Assembly (NCBI GenBank): GCA_946186535.1
Contig: CAMHNT010000087.1
Span: 1 to 8,545, forward strand
From: an uncultured Clostridia bacterium
Lineage (GTDB): Bacteria > Bacillota > Clostridia > Oscillospirales > Acutalibacteraceae
Direction: 5' to 3'
DNA length: 8,545 bases
The position numbers and the translations under genes are program-made. Positions 6,762 to 8,545 of the stretch are shown one piece after another (position 1 is the first letter of the stretch; each line of letters begins with the position of its first letter). Under the pieces are notes generated by a model that did not search any database, had not been told where the DNA came from, and worked only from the letters and a program-made list of their open reading frames with translations.

Positions 6762-6819
6762 GAAGGAAGTACCCTTGGGATACCTTTGAAAAGGCTTGAG
6801 AGAAAACTTTTACGGCTTC
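6762..6819 (+). repeat. Dispersed intergenic repeat, copy B (upstream of ftsY)
   Basis: This stretch matches bases 1-59: 20 of 22 positions at the left end, with the following 36 bases alignable with small indels. It lies in the 164-base smc-ftsY gap. It is preceded by GGCGCC (6754-6759), which may belong to the element but cannot be compared because copy A is cut. The hairpin core is altered: AAGG and TACCC can pair with GGATACCTT if AAG bulges out and one mismatch is accepted. The rest of the gap (6700-6761) shows no convincing promoter, terminator or gene. Confidence 0.6.
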
Positions 6820-6834
6820 GCTTCACCGAAGCTG
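6813..6834 (+). other. Hairpin at the 3' end of repeat copy B
   Basis: CGGCTTCG (6813-6820) pairs with CGAAGCTG (6827-6834), eight pairs with one G-T wobble, around a CTTCAC loop. It ends 19 bases before the ftsY Shine-Dalgarno sequence and lacks a T-run, so it is not a standard terminator. Copy A has no equivalent stem at this position. It might influence ftsY mRNA stability or ribosome access, but this is a guess. Confidence 0.35.
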
Positions 6835-6853
6835 GATTTAATAATATAAAAAA

Positions 6854-6860
6854 AGGTGAT
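6854..6860 (+). promoter_or_regulatory. ftsY ribosome-binding site
   Basis: AGGTGAT matches the 3' half of the Shine-Dalgarno consensus and ends 3 nt before ATG 6864. It decides the ftsY start against an in-frame TTG at 6726, whose 46-residue extension would be encoded by the dispersed repeat and the gap and has no binding site. Confidence 0.75.
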
Positions 6861-6863
6861 AAT

Positions 6864-7784
6864 ATGGGTTTATTTGCAAAAATTAAAGAGGGTCTGAAAA
6901 AGACAAGAGATTCTGTTGTCGGTCAGATCGATACTATGCTGAAATCCTTTACAAAAATAGACGAGGAGCTTTTCGAAGAGCTTGAGGAGCTGCTTGTTAT
7001 GGGTGATGTCGGAATAAACACATCGCAGCAAATCTGTGAGGAGCTCAGAAAAAAAGTTAAAAAAGAGGGCGTGACGAATCCGAATGACGTTCACAGACTT
7101 CTCGAGGAAATTGTTGCCGAAATGCTCGAGGGCGGTCAGGAGCTTAACATAAGCACCAAACCGTCGATCATACTTGTCATTGGCGTCAACGGCGTCGGAA
7201 AGACTACGACTATAGGAAAGCTCGCAAGCAACCTCAGACAGGAAGGCAAAAAGGTTCTGCTGTCGGCTGCCGACACATTCCGTGCGGCGGCTATCGACCA
7301 GCTTGAAGTGTGGGCGGAAAGAAGCGGCTGTGATATCGTAAAGCAGAAGGAAGGCTCGGACCCGGCGGCTGTCGTTTTCGATTCCATTCAGGCTGCAAAG
7401 TCGAGAAAGGCTGACGTTATAATTGCCGATACCGCAGGCAGACTTCACAACAAGAAGCATCTTATGGACGAGCTTGCAAAAATCAGCAGAATTATTGACA
7501 GGGAGCTTCCCGAAGCTGACAAGGAGGTTCTGCTTGTACTTGACGCAACTACAGGTCAGAATGCCGTAAATCAGGCGAGAGAGTTCAAGAATGCCGCAGG
7601 CATTACCGGTATCGTTCTCACGAAGCTCGACGGTACGGCGAAGGGCGGCGTAGTTCTTTCCATCAAGGAGGAGCTTGACGTTCCGGTTAAATATATCGGA
7701 GTGGGCGAGCAGATCGACGATCTCCAGCCGTTCAGTCCGAAGGATTTTGCAAAGGCGCTTTTCGAGGTTGAAAAAGATGACTAA
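6864..7784 (+). CDS. ftsY: Signal recognition particle receptor FtsY
   Basis: FtsY is the membrane-associated SRP GTPase that docks ribosome-SRP complexes (through Ffh) at the Sec translocon for cotranslational insertion of membrane proteins. The 306-residue product has the compact NG form: a short basic amphipathic N-terminus (MGLFAKIKEGLKKTRD) likely to touch the membrane, a helical N domain to about residue 95, then the G domain. G-domain motifs are GVNGVGKT (107-114), the SRP-GTPase insertion block DTFRAAAIDQL, DTAGRL (from D189), TKLDG (253-257) and the closing GVGEQIDDLQPF. The long acidic A domain of E. coli FtsY is absent, as is common in Firmicutes. The presence of DTFRAAA and a short N-terminus without an M domain separate it from Ffh. 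It overlaps rdgB by 8 bases. All motifs are intact. Confidence 0.97.
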   Translation: MGLFAKIKEGLKKTRDSVVGQIDTMLKSFTKIDEELFEELEELLVMGDVGINTSQQICEELRKKVKKEGVTNPNDVHRLLEEIVAEMLEGGQELNISTKPSIILVIGVNGVGKTTTIGKLASNLRQEGKKVLLSAADTFRAAAIDQLEVWAERSGCDIVKQKEGSDPAAVVFDSIQAAKSRKADVIIADTAGRLHNKKHLMDELAKISRIIDRELPEADKEVLLVLDATTGQNAVNQAREFKNAAGITGIVLTKLDGTAKGGVVLSIKEELDVPVKYIGVGEQIDDLQPFSPKDFAKALFEVEKDD

Positions 7785-8376
7785 ATTTATAATTGCTTCA
7801 AACAATAAAGGAAAGGTTGCCGAGCTTGACAGGATTCTGAATCCGCTCGGTGTTACGGCTGTCACGGCGAAAAGCGAGGGGATTACTCTTGACGACGTTG
7901 AAGAGACGGGAACAACATTTGCCGAGAACGCTTTCATAAAGGCGAGCGCCGCTTTCAGAAAGACGGGGCTTCCGTCGGTTGCCGATGATTCGGGACTTAC
8001 GGTTGACGCTCTGAACGGTGAGCCGGGAGTTTATTCCGCAAGATATGCCGGAGAAAACGCAACGGATGAGGACAGAATAAACAAGCTTCTGAAAAATCTG
8101 GAGGGTGTTCCGAAAGAGAAGAGAACGGCTCATTTCGTCAGTTCAATCTGCTGCATTATCGATGAAAATACCGTAATCACGGCAGAGGGCAGCTGTGACG
8201 GAATTATCGCCGAGGCACCGAAGGGCGACGGCGGTTTCGGATATGACCCTGTTTTCCTGACGGACAGCGGAAAGACGTTCGCCGAGCTTTCGGCTGATGA
8301 AAAGGACAGTCTCAGTCACAGAGGAAAGGCGCTGAGAATGCTTTATGAGAAGCTGTCGGAACTTGATATCGGATAA
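7777..8376 (+). CDS. rdgB: XTP/dITP diphosphatase (RdgB/HAM1 family)
   Basis: This enzyme hydrolyses dITP, ITP and XTP to monophosphate and pyrophosphate, keeping deaminated purines out of DNA and RNA. The 199-residue length is typical. Family motifs appear in order: ASNNKGKVAE (7-16), with the S/N-x-N-x-x-K substrate and phosphate site; VEETGTTFAENAFIKA; ADDSGLTVDALNG, with likely catalytic D71; GVYSARYAG; GGFGYDPVF, a base-recognition loop; and KTFAELSADEKDSLSHRGKAL near the C-terminus. ATG 7777 gives the canonical MTKFIIASNN start and overlaps the ftsY stop region by 8 bases, so coupling to ftsY is likely. GAGG at 7764-7767 is a plausible binding site. A longer in-frame start at 7675 would add 34 atypical residues inside ftsY and is rejected. 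Confidence 0.96.
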   Translation: MTKFIIASNNKGKVAELDRILNPLGVTAVTAKSEGITLDDVEETGTTFAENAFIKASAAFRKTGLPSVADDSGLTVDALNGEPGVYSARYAGENATDEDRINKLLKNLEGVPKEKRTAHFVSSICCIIDENTVITAEGSCDGIIAEAPKGDGGFGYDPVFLTDSGKTFAELSADEKDSLSHRGKALRMLYEKLSELDIG

Positions 8377-8439
8377 ATATATAAAAAATAAAAAAACGTA
8401 CAGACATTTTATACTGATTTCTGATTAAAAGCTTAAAAG

Positions 8440-8545
8440 GATTTTCGAGGATGATTTTCGCAAGACAAGGAAGAAGCCGCAGGAATACTGACGTATTTCA
8501 AGGCTGATGACGAAGTATTGCGGAAATCAGACCGAAAAGACTTTG
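8440..8545. repeat. Structured intergenic element after rdgB, cut by window edge
   Basis: The last 169 bases hold no convincing gene. The first part (8377-8430) is AT-rich with no GC stem and T-tail, so no terminator is recognised. From 8440 the composition changes and several dyads appear. GATTTTCGC (8453-8461) can pair with GCGGAAATC (8520-8528), nine pairs with one wobble. CCGC plus AATACT (8477-8489, AGG bulged) can pair with AGTATTGCGG (8514-8523). GAATAC (8483-8488) forms a local hairpin with GTATTTC (8493-8499) around TGAC. Octamer GATTTTCG also occurs twice (8440-8447, 8453-8460). Frames are open on both strands for about 30 codons but run off the edge and resemble no family I know. 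I suspect a dispersed clostridial intergenic repeat; no second copy exists in this window. Confidence 0.35.

Noticed and set aside
6870..7937. Long minus-strand ORF (355 codons) opposite ftsY and rdgB
   Set aside because: It is antisense to two genes with complete family motifs, resembles no family, and arises from their codon bias.
8377..8400. Terminator directly after rdgB
   Set aside because: Only A-rich sequence is present; there is no GC stem followed by a T-run on the + strand.
8453..8545. Small genes on either strand in the last 100 bases
   Set aside because: Forward ATG 8451 stops after 18 codons. The longer open frames on both strands lack start codons with binding sites, run off the edge and coincide with the structured element.

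Overview
The window looks like core chromosome from a Clostridia-class Firmicute. Gene content, gene order and moderate GC suggest the Ruminococcus / Oscillospiraceae neighbourhood, but no rRNA or other taxonomic marker is present, so this placement is inference. All six convincing protein genes lie on the + strand, in the order plsX - rnc - Elp3-like radical SAM protein - smc - ftsY - rdgB. This is the familiar Firmicute cluster linking membrane lipid synthesis, RNA processing, chromosome organisation and protein targeting. I see no tRNA, rRNA, CRISPR array, insertion sequence or phage gene.

Layout. Bases 1-165 are non-coding and begin inside a short dispersed repeat. plsX (166-1170), rnc (1176-1877) and the radical SAM gene (1879-2874) are packed so tightly that they are almost certainly cotranscribed. 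The rnc ribosome-binding site overlaps the plsX stop codon, and 1 nt separates rnc from the radical SAM gene. A 252-base gap (2875-3126) follows. It is full of small inverted and direct repeats and ends in a 48-bp tandem duplication that runs into the smc start codon. smc (3127-6699) is followed by a 164-base gap holding a second copy of the dispersed repeat. Then come ftsY (6864-7784) and rdgB (7777-8376), which overlap by 8 bases. The last 169 bases hold no convincing gene but carry a structured, possibly dispersed, intergenic element cut by the window edge.

How the genes work together. PlsX makes acyl-phosphate for phospholipid synthesis. RNase III processes double-stranded RNA. The radical SAM protein is of unknown function. 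SMC is the ATPase of the chromosome condensin complex. FtsY is the membrane-side receptor for the signal recognition particle. RdgB removes non-canonical purine nucleoside triphosphates. Their grouping is a conserved housekeeping neighbourhood rather than one pathway. acpP, often found between plsX and rnc, is missing here.

The coding content is ordinary. The interesting material is intergenic: (i) the 48-bp tandem repeat at the smc start, where three of four differences between copies fall in the Shine-Dalgarno-like bases and the start codon; (ii) a 30-codon ORF made of these repeats that overlaps the smc start as ATGA; (iii) a hairpin-forming repeat shared by the upstream regions of plsX and ftsY; and (iv) the structured element after rdgB. 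I do not see strong evidence for a new multi-gene system.
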